Shown here: positions 32,501-41,539 of the stretch, in pieces
How the letters are laid out: the number at the start of each line of letters is the position of its first letter
Numbering within the stretch: position 1 is the first letter of the stretch
Assembly (NCBI GenBank): GCA_037783545.1
Contig: JBBELK010000307.1
Location: forward strand, 535,257 to 599,256
Source of the DNA: Henricia sp. BOLD:AAB3569
Lineage: Eukaryota; Echinodermata; Asteroidea; Spinulosida; Echinasteridae
Length of the DNA: 64,000 nucleotides
Direction of reading: 5' to 3'
Translations under genes and position numbers: made by a program
The notes under the pieces: model-generated
Told to the model about the DNA's origin: nothing
Databases searched by the model: none
The model's input: only the letters and a program-made list of their open reading frames with translations

Positions 32501-33571
32501 TCCTATGTCACCTTCTCCCTTTGAGAAGACATCTTGAAAGTCAACAAGACAGTTGCGGACTTCCTCATGGTACTTAGCCTCTATATTAGCCGTACCCCTC
32601 TCATAGAGATCTCGCAAATGCAAGGGAAACCCCTCCACGGCGTTCCCTTCGCTGCAACTCTTATCTTGCACGGAACCAGCCCCAACCTGGGTAATAACAG
32701 CAGCGGTTGTCCCTTTTTTGGCAACTCTGGTTTCTTTACCCAGGTTTAAAACTCGCAGAGGAATAACTGGTGACCCAAATTCGACCAAAGATCTGGCTAA
32801 CACCAAGCCCTTCTTTGCCAGGTCACCACCTCCTTCTACGGGTTCAACTATGGCTGGCCCTGCCAACTCTTCGCTTCTTCGGGCCATTATACCCGGAACT
32901 ACTGCTTCGTGACCCGCCGGGATCACTGTCGTTTGGGACACTACCACTCGACCAACGAATGGTTCTCCTGCACTGCTAATGCAACCAATTCTCTCTCCAT
33001 TGATCCTGAGCTCCTTTGCTCGGAAATCCAAATTGCCACCCGTGGACACGAGGAAATCCATGCCCAAAATTGCGGGATACTGCATTTCAGTAAAGACTGT
33101 CTTTACCGAGTGCGTAATTTTGCCAATTTGGATCTCAACCCAAGCAGTACCCAATACTGCGAGAGGAGTACCGTCAATTTGCTTAACCCGAATGTCATCC
33201 GTCTCCAAGACGGGCCTCTGTTCTTTGGGAATCTGGTAGTACACCGTACTACTGATTAGGGTATCGGTAGAACCAGTGTCAATAAGAAATCGGCACTTGG
33301 TCGCTCTTACCGTCCCTTCCACAAACAGACCATAGCGGGGGCTCAAATTAAGACCAGGCAGTGTGATCATTCTTTGCCTGTCTCCCTCTCTCCTCCGCTT
33401 CTCTGCTTCTCTGTCAATGCCACCATGTCGCCTTTTGGACCCTCTCGCATATCCAGCCTTCCCACGGGTCCAACGAGAGGCTGACTGGCGTTTCCCTGAT
33501 TCTGGAAATTCTGTCTTCGGGGCAGTTTGCATTGACGAGCGAAATGCCCTTTCTCTCCACAATTGAAACAT
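29525..33571 (-). CDS. pol: Gypsy Pol polyprotein (PR-RT-RH-IN)
   Basis: The open frame is 1348 codons, but translation should enter by -1 frameshift at its codons 26-27 (33496-33490), so the first methionine need not be used. Domains by frame residue: aspartic protease DTG 98-100; reverse transcriptase about 380-560 with YLDD 526-529; RNase H from DTDAS 673-677; integrase zinc finger H915, H922, C952, C955; integrase catalytic D984, D1044, E1080; GPY/F-like module near EGPW at 1221. All key catalytic residues are present and no stop interrupts the frame. The last 80 residues are charged and low-complexity. Length is normal for metazoan Gypsy. The product copies and integrates the element. 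Confidence 0.95.
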   Translation of the reverse strand: MFQLWRERAFRSSMQTAPKTEFPESGKRQSASRWTRGKAGYARGSKRRHGGIDREAEKRRREGDRQRMITLPGLNLSPRYGLFVEGTVRATKCRFLIDTGSTDTLISSTVYYQIPKEQRPVLETDDIRVKQIDGTPLAVLGTAWVEIQIGKITHSVKTVFTEMQYPAILGMDFLVSTGGNLDFRAKELRINGERIGCISSAGEPFVGRVVVSQTTVIPAGHEAVVPGIMARRSEELAGPAIVEPVEGGGDLAKKGLVLARSLVEFGSPVIPLRVLNLGKETRVAKKGTTAAVITQVGAGSVQDKSCSEGNAVEGFPLHLRDLYERGTANIEAKYHEEVRNCLVDFQDVFSKGEGDIGRTHVVEHHIRTHENVGPMKERPRRQPYSHQQEIQRQVGELQKRGVIEPSNSPWAANVVLVDKKDGSKRFCVDYRRLNAATIKDAYPVPRIDESFDALGGAKWFTTLDLASGYWQVALDKDASKKSAFVTRSGLYQWKCMPFGLCNAPATFERLMETVMAGLQWDILLIYLDDVIVFGQTETEAIDRLRVVLDRLRQAGLKLKPSKCHLLKKSVNYLGHIVSTEGVATDPKKVRAVAEWPVPKCLKEVRSFLGLASYYRKYIRGFAKIASPLHALTEKSRTFMWSEACQEAFEELKGRLQTAPILAYPLPDGDFILDTDASGDGIGAVLSQIQDGEEKVLAYASRKLSKPERNYCVTRRELLAVVVHLKYFKQYLYGRKLKVRTDHAALRWLLNFKNPEGQVARWIETISQYDVSIEHRPGRKHTNADGLSRQQCKQCGQGLDVDPEMVPSGDTQERDTVIRGVVAQSQVSKEALRQAQLEDKLLGWIVKPKEEGRDRPKWEVVSHMAAACKTYWSMWDQLEVCDGLLCKRWESDDGQVVKWLVVLPEKFREGVFEELHGGQVSGHLGLSKTLRKLKCRYYWPGMTADLRSFLRRCDVCARRKSPSKKRRAPLRQYQVGAPLERIAVDLLGPLPKTDSGNRWVLVVGDYGTRWMEAYALPDATATTVATKLVNEFICRFGVPHELHSDQGTNFESEVFGEMCKILHITKTRTTAYNPKSDGLVERFNRTLINIVSVLLNPARRQRDWDEMLPHATFAYRCTPQESTGESPNMLMLGREVTIPIDLMTECIEVPPDTKTDFAKKLRSNLQQAQDRAQECLGKNAMRQKRNYDRKTAEHGLKEGQLVWLYNPAKKKGLSPKFQLRWEGPWLIVKRLSDVTFRIQVKRDGKMRVVHADRLKPYVGEAIKPWDYRTTEGIQRFPGEVQVVDTPEEVGGSENLPTKPAQSADAEPVAVESETVGGQEASPNIENQSCEKNSQRRYPRRSHRLPLRYR

Positions 33572-35013
33572 TTTCGACCACCCGGCTCCACCGTAGGGAC
33601 TTTTTGTGTCTTATTTGCAGACACGCCCTGGTTTGAACCTTGGCCCTGAACTCGATCTGTCAAATCTTTTAGAGTTTCAACTAGTGTTTGCAAGGTTCGG
33701 GCATGCTCACTAAAACTCTTCTCTACCATTCCCAATCTTTGTTCGACACCGAGATCCGCAGCCCTCGCAAATTTTGCGGGCTTTCTGTCGAGCACTCTTT
33801 GCATCTCGACGTTTTCTAAGTTTTCAGTCTCAAGTGCCGCCCGGATAGCTTCATCCAGGGTCTTGGGTCGGGCCCTATTTATACCCTCCCGTATTGACTG
33901 ACTTTCTACCGCATCAAGGTAGTGATTTTTCGCAAGTCGGTCTCGGGCGTCTTCCTGTATTTCAGGGTACGCCTTCGACGTCAACTCACGTATTGATTGT
34001 CCCATCTCTTGCAAGGACTCTTTGTGGCCCTGACGTCGGTGTCTCAGCTCGACCAAGAAATTTTCACTTTGTCGGCCAGACCCAAAACGTCTCTCCAGCA
34101 ACTTGACAATCCCACCATAACTGTAATCTTGTCCCGAATCACCTAATGTTCGGAGAGCATTGCCTTGCAAACTAGCTGTTAAGTAGTCTGCAGCTTGCTT
34201 CTCGTTCCACTGGTTCACTCGTCGACATGATTCAAAATGTCGGTGGTATTCTTCCCATGGTACTTTACCACTGTACCTATCAGGGGTAATATTTGGGCGC
34301 CGATCTTCGCGCTCCGGACGAGATTCCCTCTCATCACCTCCATAGATTCTTTTCGAATTTCTTCTCAATGGCCATTGCCCCACTGAGGAACTTGACTTGT
34401 TCTCAGCTGAACTGTCCCTGCATTTCTCGTCAGGACGAGTTGCAAAACTTAACAGTTCGCTCTGTAACTTCTTGGGGGTTTCCACCTCCCTATTCACCAA
34501 GGACGGGTTGGTCCCTTTCCACCCCTGTTCTGCATTACTTTGACCTGACAAAAACAACATCAGATCATCCGCAACAGAGCCATCTGCCTCCCTTATAGGT
34601 GTACAATCGGCTCGAGGCAATGCCCCTGAGCCCACTCTATAAAGAGGCGTGCTTGCTACGTGAATCACATCTTTCCTTTGCTTCGGCGCCGTCGCTCCTT
34701 CGGGCGATAGGCCGGCATACGACAACTCTTTTGTCGTACCTGAGACATACCCAGATGTCCCCTCAATGGGTAACTGTAACTCAATTTCAGAGTCAACCCA
34801 ATACTTAGCACGTCTGGCCACCTTAGGCGTGCTCTCGTCCACTGCACTTACGTAACCCCTAACACTTTCAGAGTTCAACTCTTTCATGGCAGCTTCCAAC
34901 TGCTTTGCAGAGTGATCTTTTTCCCACCTCAGCAGCTGGGTCTCCAACCTAAGCCTATGTAACTCATTTTCTGTACCTGAGGCACCCTGGCTCTTTGCAG
35001 CGTCCTCGGTCAT
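33367..35013 (-). CDS. gag: Gypsy Gag protein
   Basis: 548 residues from the first ATG after the primer-binding site. The N-terminus is probably coiled coil (ELHRLRLETQLLRWEKDHSA). The central Gypsy-type capsid region (about 250-420) includes YSGKVPWEEYHRHFESCRRV and LRHRRQGHKESLQEMGQSI, typical retrotransposon Gag. A CCHC zinc knuckle CFNCGEKGHFARQC sits at 482-495 and should bind the RNA genome. The frame overlaps pol by 205 nt, and most ribosomes would stop at 33367 to give Gag alone, with a fraction shifting at 33490. Intact, no internal stop. Confidence 0.95.
   Translation of the reverse strand: MTEDAAKSQGASGTENELHRLRLETQLLRWEKDHSAKQLEAAMKELNSESVRGYVSAVDESTPKVARRAKYWVDSEIELQLPIEGTSGYVSGTTKELSYAGLSPEGATAPKQRKDVIHVASTPLYRVGSGALPRADCTPIREADGSVADDLMLFLSGQSNAEQGWKGTNPSLVNREVETPKKLQSELLSFATRPDEKCRDSSAENKSSSSVGQWPLRRNSKRIYGGDERESRPEREDRRPNITPDRYSGKVPWEEYHRHFESCRRVNQWNEKQAADYLTASLQGNALRTLGDSGQDYSYGGIVKLLERRFGSGRQSENFLVELRHRRQGHKESLQEMGQSIRELTSKAYPEIQEDARDRLAKNHYLDAVESQSIREGINRARPKTLDEAIRAALETENLENVEMQRVLDRKPAKFARAADLGVEQRLGMVEKSFSEHARTLQTLVETLKDLTDRVQGQGSNQGVSANKTQKVPTVEPGGRKCFNCGEKGHFARQCKLPRRQNFQNQGNASQPLVGPVGRLDMREGPKGDMVALTEKQRSGGERETGKE
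33434..33496 (-). promoter_or_regulatory. -1 ribosomal frameshift signal
   Basis: On the minus strand GGGAAAC (33496-33490) lies in gag register as G GGA AAC, the canonical X XXY YYZ form. Nine nt downstream begins CCTCTCG, which can pair with CGAGAGG. TTGGACCC directly after it can pair with GGGTCCAA. The four arms are interleaved (a-b-a'-b'), as in a pseudoknot, though the connecting loops would be very short. Pol lies in the -1 frame relative to gag. A single stem alone could also suffice. Confidence 0.8.
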
Positions 35014-35111
35014 ATTGCTCCCTTCCTCTAGCTGGTACCAATACCGGCAAACTCTACCCTACGAATCCCTGATCAGATTATTTCACAAGGCCAACTTAAC
35101 CAATTCCAACT

Positions 35112-35129
35112 ATCCCACTTCTGACACCA
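35112..35129 (-). promoter_or_regulatory. primer-binding site, tRNA-Leu
   Basis: Minus-strand TGGTGTCAGAAGTGGGAT lies two bases inside the 5' LTR. It is complementary over 18 nt to the 3' end of animal tRNA-Leu(CAA) including CCA. The tRNA identity is from memory of that tRNA. Confidence 0.85.
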
Positions 35130-35131
35130 TT

Positions 35132-36554
35132 TGTGGCGGGTTTCCCCGGGCCGAACCTCAGTCTGGGAGGATCAAGTCTGACACCATATGTGGCGACGAC
35201 AAATTCCCTTAAACTAAGATTCTTCCTCGGGCGAGAGTCTACTCTAAGCGACCTCAAGGCAAAAGGTGCTGGTCCGTTTTGGAGGAAATATACCGCCGGT
35301 TGGATATCGGTTGTCAGGCCCTATGACAAATCAAGACTCATAAAATAAAGCAAGGGAAGGACAAGGACTTTGTCAGCAACTTATGACAGTTTTATTAATG
35401 TTCAACACGTTGGGTGGCTTAATTGTAGGTGTAAACAATTACTTAGTGAAATAAAGAAAAGGTGGTCTTATATAGGGCTTTCTTGTATTATGACTGACAC
35501 TTTGTTTCTCAGGGCTTACTTCGGGCGACAGACACACAAGTAAGTAATACACTCTAGGGATCAATGAACCTTACAGTCAGTGTTGTGCAGCTGGTTCAAT
35601 ATAACGTATAGCCGGTAAGTTACACGCACTCGCAGTAAGTCACACGGCAGCTCGGTAAGTTACACGCACTAGCAGTAAGTCACACGGCAGCTCGGTAAGT
35701 TACACGGCAGCTCAGTAAGTTACACGCACTAGCAGTAAGTTACACAGCAGCTCAGTAAGTTACACAGCAGCTCGGTAAGTAACACGCACTCGCAGTAAGT
35801 TACACAGCAGCTCAGTAAGTTACACAGCAGCTCGGTAAGTAACACGCACTCGCAGTAAGTTACACAGCAGCTCGGTAAGTAACACGCACTCGCAGTAAGT
35901 TACACAGCAGCTCGGTAAGTTACACGCACGCTCAGTAAGTTACACAGCACATTGAGTAAGTACTGCACGTTGATTAAGTACTGCACGTAGGGTAAGTAAT
36001 ACACATTTAGGGCCTACCAGTACGTTGTCTCGCTCAAAATGGCGAACTTCTTGAGCTGACCTACAGCTCGACACAACGTACCTTGCAGCACACGCCACCT
36101 TTAGCCTAAATCGGTACTTCTACCGCAGTCCGCGTGCCCTTACTCAGTTAATTTAGCACCGTGAACTAGTCAAAGAATGTGGAGCGCCCGGGTTCCAAAC
36201 TTGGACACTATTCCGCGCCGAACTCGAAAAGGCATAAGCATCAAACGCTATTAGGAACGACACACGTCCCACCGCAGCGCTGCCTATTACGCCTGCAGAC
36301 ACACTGTCAATAAATAAACCAATTGCTGCTGCACAACTTACCGACGAACGGTTCGTTACTTTTGCCGGTACACACTCGAACAACTCGTCCGTCTTCGAAG
36401 CTCTCTAGAATCGCTCTCCCTGCCCGCTGGCAGTCACATGCGCGCCCACGGTTACATGCACAGGCGACAGTCGGTGACCTCCCCTGCGCGCGCAACCTAA
36501 TTATGCACAAATACCATCATCCCTATGTTTACTATAATATACTGTTTCGCTACA
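35132..36554 (-). repeat. 5' LTR (1423 bp)
   Basis: Upstream LTR on the minus strand. It matches 26668-28083 apart from a 7-bp insertion (TTTA-GGGCCTA-CCAG near 36008-36016). TATA at 35475-35467 and AATAAA at 35406-35401. The tandem GTAAGT array is at 35609-36004. Confidence 0.97.
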
Positions 36555-36558
36555 GTAG

Positions 36559-36984
36559 GCTGAATACACAGTACATCGTGTAGTACAGGTACCAGACTCT
36601 TCGCGCCAAATTTAAATGCACGCGTACGCTGTTGTTCGCGCATATCCACGCATCATGTACATGTATCATTCAAGTTTCTTTACTTTTGTTTTGTCACGAT
36701 GAAATTATGAAATTATTAGGCCTAAAACAGAAATCACCATGATCAGAACCAGCCTTTACTAGAGCATCGGTGTAGGCCCTAGCCCTATGCTAGCCAGCTA
36801 GCCAGGCCTCGGCTATGATTAGATGATTTGAGTTGGTACAACGTCGAGTTGACTTCTCGGTTGACATGGTTGAGCGCTTAACGGTCGAGTCGTAGTGAGC
36901 AAGGACAGGTACAACGGTCGAGTTGACAAACGGTCGAGTTGGCAAACGGTCGAGAAGCGAAGCAAGGTATAAAAAAGCAGGGTA
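36559..36984. other. flank of the gypsy insertion
   Basis: No gene seen. It holds TAGGCCT, TAGGCCCTA and CTAGCCAGCTAGCC strings and a short tandem repeat ACGGTCGAGTTG (36885-36960). Confidence 0.5.
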
Positions 36985-37400
36985 AGGAAACGGTATTTTT
37001 TTCGTATACATTGAACAAAGATTTTAAGGAAATTACCTCCTGGAATCAACACATAAGGTAATTTTAAGATATACTTCCCACTTCACTTGCACTTTTGTCG
37101 CAAATGTTGCTTTTCTGTAGAAAAATCACGTTTTCTTCTTCTAAGATTGCCTTTAGTTAGTGCACAAGATAACCATTCACGTGCGCGCGCAGCGCCCTCT
37201 GTTGTTGCGCTTACGCACAGACCGCTCGCCGCGTCATTTTGTGCATTACTTTATGCAGTAATTTTATCATTTATTTATCTCAGAAATGCAACATTTGCGA
37301 CGGAAGTGTCAGTGGGAAGTATATCTTAGAATTGAATAAGCTATCGATTCCAATATATAAATTTACCCAAATCCGTGTTCAATGTATATGGAAAAAATAC
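36985..37400. repeat. dispersed repeat R2, copy b
   Basis: Second copy of 21196-21590 in the same orientation. It has a CACTT duplication and about 17 extra bases (CGTGCGCGCGCAGCGCC) relative to copy a. Confidence 0.85.
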
Positions 37401-37451
37401 CAAGGAAACAGATGCTACACAAATGCATGACACACTTCTCCCCCTATTGCC

Positions 37452-37770
37452 TCTCTTCGCCCCCATCACTGCCCATCGCCACGCTTCGCCCCCATCGCCA
37501 CTCTTCGCCTCCATCGCCACTCTCCGCCACTCTTCGCCCCCATCGCCACTCTTCGCCACTCTTCGCCCCCATCGCCACTCTTCGCCCCCATCGCCACTCT
37601 TCGCCCCCATCGCCACTCTTCGCCCCCATCGCCACTCTTCGCCCCCATCGCCACGCTTCGCCCCCATCGCCACGCTTCGCCCCCATCGCCACGCTTCGCC
37701 CCCATCGCCACACTTCGCCCCCATCGCCACACTTCGCCCCCATCGCCACTCTTCGCCCCCATCACCACTC
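37452..37770. repeat. 19-bp minisatellite (CTTCGCCCCCATCGCCACT)
   Basis: About 16 units of 19 bp, a few shortened. Because 19 is not divisible by three, all six frames stay open and give false histidine/proline-rich or tryptophan/glycine-rich ORFs of up to 147 codons. These are not genes. Confidence 0.95.
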
Positions 37771-38182
37771 TTGTTTTTTTGCATAAATTTGGTTGGGATA
37801 TTGTGGCCCTAGAGGGCATTTTTTCTTTTTCCCAAGAATTGGGTTTTAATGCCGAAATACATTTCAAAAAGTTTTGGCAATTTCTTTACAGTAAAGACAC
37901 CTAATTAAATGATTTGAAATCTCCATTCATTAAAACATAAAATAAAATTTGTATAGTAAACATAACAAACTAAATGCGAAATCCATGAACTACTCCTGCC
38001 TCTAGCTAAAACTTGTAAAATGGTGGAGCTGTTCAGAAAAGGCGAGGAAGAAGTATTTTCTGTAATTGGTTCATAATTAATTGCAGTCTGCAGGGTAAAA
38101 CAATTTGATTTTGTTTATGAACGTACGTACCCATGAAAAAATACAGATGAGTACGAGTTGGTGTGTATGAGTTGACCTGTTG
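37771..38182. other. no coding sequence seen
   Basis: AT-rich. The 5' untranslated exon of the plus-strand gene may lie here or just upstream of 38550, but I cannot place it. Confidence 0.35.
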
Positions 38183-38272
38183 CCCCCATCACCACTCTTT
38201 GCCCCCATTGACACTCTTTGCACCAATCGCCACGCTTCGCCCAATCGCCACGCTTCGCCCCATCGCCACTTA
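38183..38272. repeat. degenerate patch of the 19-bp minisatellite
   Basis: Four to five decayed units (CCCATCACCACTCTTTGCCC and variants) separated from the main array by 410 bp. Confidence 0.8.
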
Positions 38273-38557
38273 TTCTAACTATGATCAAAATTATCAATAA
38301 AAATGATAGACAATACAAGCTGGCAGTGTAATTATTTGCTTCTTTAACTCGCTTCTTCAACTTGCTTCTTCAGATTGCTTATAAAGTTGTTGATAAAATT
38401 AACAGATGCAAGCATGCGTCTTACTTTTCTGATTTTGAAATAAGGTAATTTTTGCGTAGGTCCATATAATGGTATGCATGTAATTTACCCATATACATGA
38501 CACGGTATGAGATTTTGATATGTATTTGATTTTTGTATTTATTTATTTGACAGTTGA

Positions 38558-38654
38558 ATGGCGAATATTACAACCAAAGTGTTCTCTTGTCTCCCGAACA
38601 CAAATGACCATGATTCAATTGTGCAATGGCTAACAGACGTTGGAAGTGAAGACG
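38558..38654 (+). CDS. unknown gene, exon 1 (start codon)
   Basis: ATG at 38558 follows the acceptor TTTGACAG. 32 codons and one base end at GACG|GTAAGC. Peptide MANITTKVFSCLPNTNDHDS then IVQWLTDVGSED. The ATG context is TTGAATGG. The start is chosen as the first ATG after the acceptor, giving the phase needed for exon 2. Confidence 0.75.
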
Positions 38655-38800
38655 GTAAGCAAGGGCATCTACTCATTTTTACACATGTAGTTCACAGTTT
38701 AGTATAAAACAACATTTACAAAGCCAGTGTTACATGTACTTCATCTTGTAGTAATATGTATTTCTCCATCAAATTTACATCATTTCTGCCTCAATCAATG

Positions 38801-39138
38801 ATAATAATAATAATAATAACACATGCATTTGTAAAGCGCCATCTATCTATGTAAACATATTCCGAGGCGGCTGTTGCCATTATTACCGCTGCCATCAGGA
38901 AATCACCAGAACCATTTCGCTTCAACTAGGTGTGCAACCCGGCCAAGGCGCACAATCCTATCAGCAGTTAGATTGTGGCATTCCCCATAACAGCTTCCCA
39001 TATATCGCTTGGGTTGACGAGGCAACTGGGATTAAGTGCCTTGCCCAGGGACACAGACACGTTGGTCGAAGTGGGGCTCGAACCCCCAACCTCTGACTGG
39101 GAGTCCCGCTTCATACCCACTAGACCACACGCGCTCCC
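38801..39138 (-). mobile_element. tRNA-derived SINE
   Basis: Read on the minus strand from 39138, it has an A box TGGTCTAGTGG and B box GGTTCGAGCCC at tRNA spacing. A tRNA-unrelated body follows with CCCTGGGCAAGGCACTTAAT, then a GCGCTTTACAAATGCA tail and an (ATT)n repeat at 38801-38820. AATG flanks both ends (38797-38800, 39139-39142), a probable target duplication. It lies in intron 1 of the plus-strand gene. Confidence 0.85.
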
Positions 39139-39440
39139 AATGCCCAGCTGGATCTGAATTTATTTCCAAATGAGTACAATTAGCAAAGTTTAGCCCCACA
39201 GTAAAAGGTCTCCACTGTATCAGATCGCCCACTATAATAACGTTCAACCTTTTTGGGGGTATTTGAGGTGGTGATAATCTTGCTGGGCTTATGTAAATAC
39301 ATGTACCACATTGAAGCTTTCCATTGTAGCTTTCTATATACATGTATAGTAGTTTCCACATGCATCCATCACCATTACGGTAGTACTAATGCTGTCTTAT
39401 ATACTTTTTAATATATATTTTTAAATGCAATTTACAACAG

Positions 39441-39542
39441 ATGAGTCCACAACCAAGGACCCACCGTGTATGACGGAAGTTGACGAAAGCAGTGACGAAG
39501 ACGATAAATCTCTGAATACCCATGCCGTTCAAGATGTACAAG
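39441..39542 (+). CDS. unknown gene, exon 2
   Basis: Acceptor TTTACAACAG, donor CAAG|GTAGGA, 102 bp, phase 1 at both ends. The peptide is acidic: ESTTKDPPCMTEVDESSDED then DKSLNTHAVQDVQ. The DPPCM block recurs in exon 41062-41154 and, as DPPGL, in the out-of-frame segment at 39713, so these are tandem duplicates of one exon. Confidence 0.75.
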
Positions 39543-39712
39543 GTAGGACCATTGTGATGCCAGCAGAGTCTTTTTCAAAGAGAAAATGTAGCACAGTGGA
39601 GCTTTACATGCAACTACTTGATGGGTGTTGCTTCCTAAATAACCATTTCCACATGTGCAGTTGTACATATTCCTACTATGGTAAACTGATTTTAGTTATC
39701 TCTTTGAACTTT

Positions 39713-39812
39713 AGTTATCCACAACCAAGGACCCACCAGGCTTGACGGAAGTTTACGAAAGCAGTGACGAAGCCGTTAAATATCTGAATACTGATTCTGC
39801 TCAAGATGTAAA
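39713..39812 (+). pseudogene. duplicated exon, frame-breaking (decayed or poison exon)
   Basis: A 100-bp segment between TTTGAACTTTAG and a good donor AAAT|GTAAGG is closely similar to exon 2 from TCCACAACCAAGGACCCACC onward. It is two bases shorter than exon 2, so inclusion after exon 2 (phase 1) reaches a TGA within the segment. Either it is a dead duplicate, or its inclusion ends translation and regulates the gene. Both splice sites look intact. Confidence 0.65.
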
Positions 39813-39890
39813 ATGTAAGGATGCACTACTCGCAGACATATTTCAACAACTAAATGTGTACCACGATTGTAACCAGTCTCCCTCTGCTTC

Positions 39891-40557
39891 AGTCCCAAGT
39901 CAAGTAAAGTCAAACTGATGTCGAGTCCCAAGTCAATTAGTCAAGTCAAGTCAAACTGCCCTCGAGTCCCAAGTCAAGCCAAGTCAAACTGCCCTCGAGT
40001 CCCAAGTCAAGCCAAGTCAAACTGCCCTCGAGTCCCAAGTCAAGTCAAGTCAAACTGCCTTCGAGTCCCAAGTCAAGTCAAGTCAAACTGCCCTCGAGTC
40101 CCAAGTCAAGCCAAGTCAAACTGCCCTCGAGTCCCAAGTCAAGTCAAGTCAAACTGCCTTCGAATCCCAAGTCAAGTCAAGTCAAACTGCCCTAGAGTCC
40201 CAAGTCAAGCCAAGTCAAACTGCCCTCGAGTCCCAAGTCAAGCCAAGTCAAACTGCCCTCGAGTCCCAAGTCAAGTCAAACTGCCTTCGAGTCCCAAGTC
40301 AAGTCAAGTCAAACTGCCCTCGAGTCCCAAGTCAAGCCAAGTCAAACTGCCCTCGAGTCCCAAGTCAAGCCAAGTCAAACTGCCCTCGAGTCCCAAGTCA
40401 AGTCAAACTGCCTTCGAGTCCCAAGTCAAGTCAAGTCAAACTGCCCTCGAGTCCCAAGTCAAGTCAAGTCAAACTGCCTTCGAGTCCCAAGTCAAGTCAA
40501 GTCAAACTGCCCTCGAGTCTCAAGTCAAGTCAAGTCAAACTGCCCTTGAGTTCCATT
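39891..40557. repeat. 33-bp minisatellite (CCCAAGTCAAGYCAAGTCAA)
   Basis: About 20 units of 33 bp ending ACTGCCYTCGAGT, some shortened to 28 bp. Degenerate remains continue to about 40650 and again at 40850-40920. The 213-codon serine/proline/lysine frame through it is a by-product. It sits in the intron before 41062. Confidence 0.95.
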
Positions 40558-41061
40558 AAGTCAAGCCAAATCAAATGGCTTCCGAGTTTAAGGTCAAGTT
40601 GAATCACGTCAGGCATGTCGATCAAATCAGTTGAGGTCAAGAAGTTTTTGTTCAAGCTAGTTTCAAAATGAGTCAAATCGCTGAATCTTGCATCCTTGTT
40701 GGGTATTTATTTTGCTCTTGCCAACAATGATACATTTTAAAAGAAATCTTCTGTTCTGAAAAAATGTTGGACCTCAAAATGACAAAAAATACATACAAAT
40801 TCATTTTTAGTTTTGGCAGACGGGACTTGTGTCAAGTGAAGTTATTTAAGGTCTAAGTCTCAAGTCAAGTCAAGTCAGTGAAAGTCGAGACTTGAGTCGA
40901 GTCTCGAATCCGAGTCAATAAAACCATTAAAATGTGTACCCATATCAGTTTGTGAAATTAACACTTACACTCCGTTCTCAGTATTTTGTATATTTCAAAA
41001 TTAATTTTGGAATTAATTTTATTTCATTTCATTTCATTTATTTATTTTTGAATTGTTTTAG

Positions 41062-41154
41062 ATGAAATCCTAATCACTGACCCACCTTGCATGAACGAGG
41101 CTGACTACGGCAGCAACGAAGCAGGTCATTCTACCAGTACCGTTACTACCAATG
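41062..41154 (+). CDS. unknown gene, exon 3 (duplicate of exon 2)
   Basis: Acceptor TTGAATTGTTTTAG, donor AATG|GTAAGA, 93 bp, phase 1 at both ends, so it can be skipped or included without changing frame. Peptide EILITDPPCMNEADYGSNEA then GHSTSTVTTN. It shares the DPPCM-x-E-x-D pattern with exon 2. Confidence 0.75.
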
Positions 41155-41379
41155 GTAAGAGTGCCAAATTACAGTTGGAGTTTTTAAGATATACTTTCAA
41201 TGAACTTAGAACATTCATGCTGTATTTGACTTACTTACATCAAAAGCTCAGTGGCAGATTAAATTTGGTTAGTGTAAGACAATTTTTAAGTTACACTTTG
41301 CCATGTATGAGTATATGCACATTTGTTGCCAATAGTGTGGAGCATTGTGCTTTTTTCTTTTTAAATCTGTACATACGTG

Positions 41380-41490
41380 ACAATAATAATAATAATAATA
41401 ATAGAGATATTTATAACAGTGCCTTACGTAAAATACCTCAAAGCGCTTCACAGTCCACAACACCACCCAAAAAGACATTACAAAATCAAG
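41380..41490 (-). repeat. SINE or LINE 3' tail fragment
   Basis: (AAT)n next to AGATATTTATAACAGTGCCT and CCTCAAAGCGCTTCACAG, which resembles the tail of tRNA-derived SINEs in marine animals. It is a different tail from that of the SINE at 38801. No head is seen. Confidence 0.45.
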
Positions 41491-41539
41491 TTAATTTATA
41501 AAAATACAAAAAAATTAATCTACATAAATGTACGTATTA

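Larger units (their letters stand above)
26668..36554 (-). mobile_element. complete Gypsy-type LTR retrotransposon, 9.9 kb
   Basis: Two long direct repeats, each TG...CA when read on the minus strand, bound an internal region with gag, pol and a third ORF, all on the minus strand. GTAG occurs at 26664-26667 and 36555-36558 as a 4-bp target duplication. Pol order is protease, reverse transcriptase, RNase H, integrase, which is the Ty3/Gypsy (Metaviridae) order. The two LTRs differ by a 7-bp insertion and otherwise look identical by eye, and all ORFs are open. This is a recent, possibly active insertion. It encodes no recognisable envelope protein. Confidence 0.97.

Noticed and set aside
28740-34106. 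Plus-strand ORFs of 60-173 codons inside the gypsy element
   Set aside because: They are antisense shadows of gag, pol and ORF3.
37341-37867. Long His/Pro-rich and Trp/Gly-rich ORFs on both strands
   Set aside because: A stop-free 19-bp minisatellite keeps all frames open; not genes.
38010-38070. ATG-led segment (MVELFRKGEEEVFS) with a GTAATT donor as a first coding exon
   Set aside because: Joining it to the exon at 38554 gives an early stop; at best it is untranslated.
39918-40559. 213-codon Ser/Pro/Lys-rich ORF
   Set aside because: Lies wholly in a 33-bp intronic minisatellite whose period is divisible by three; no splice signals support inclusion.
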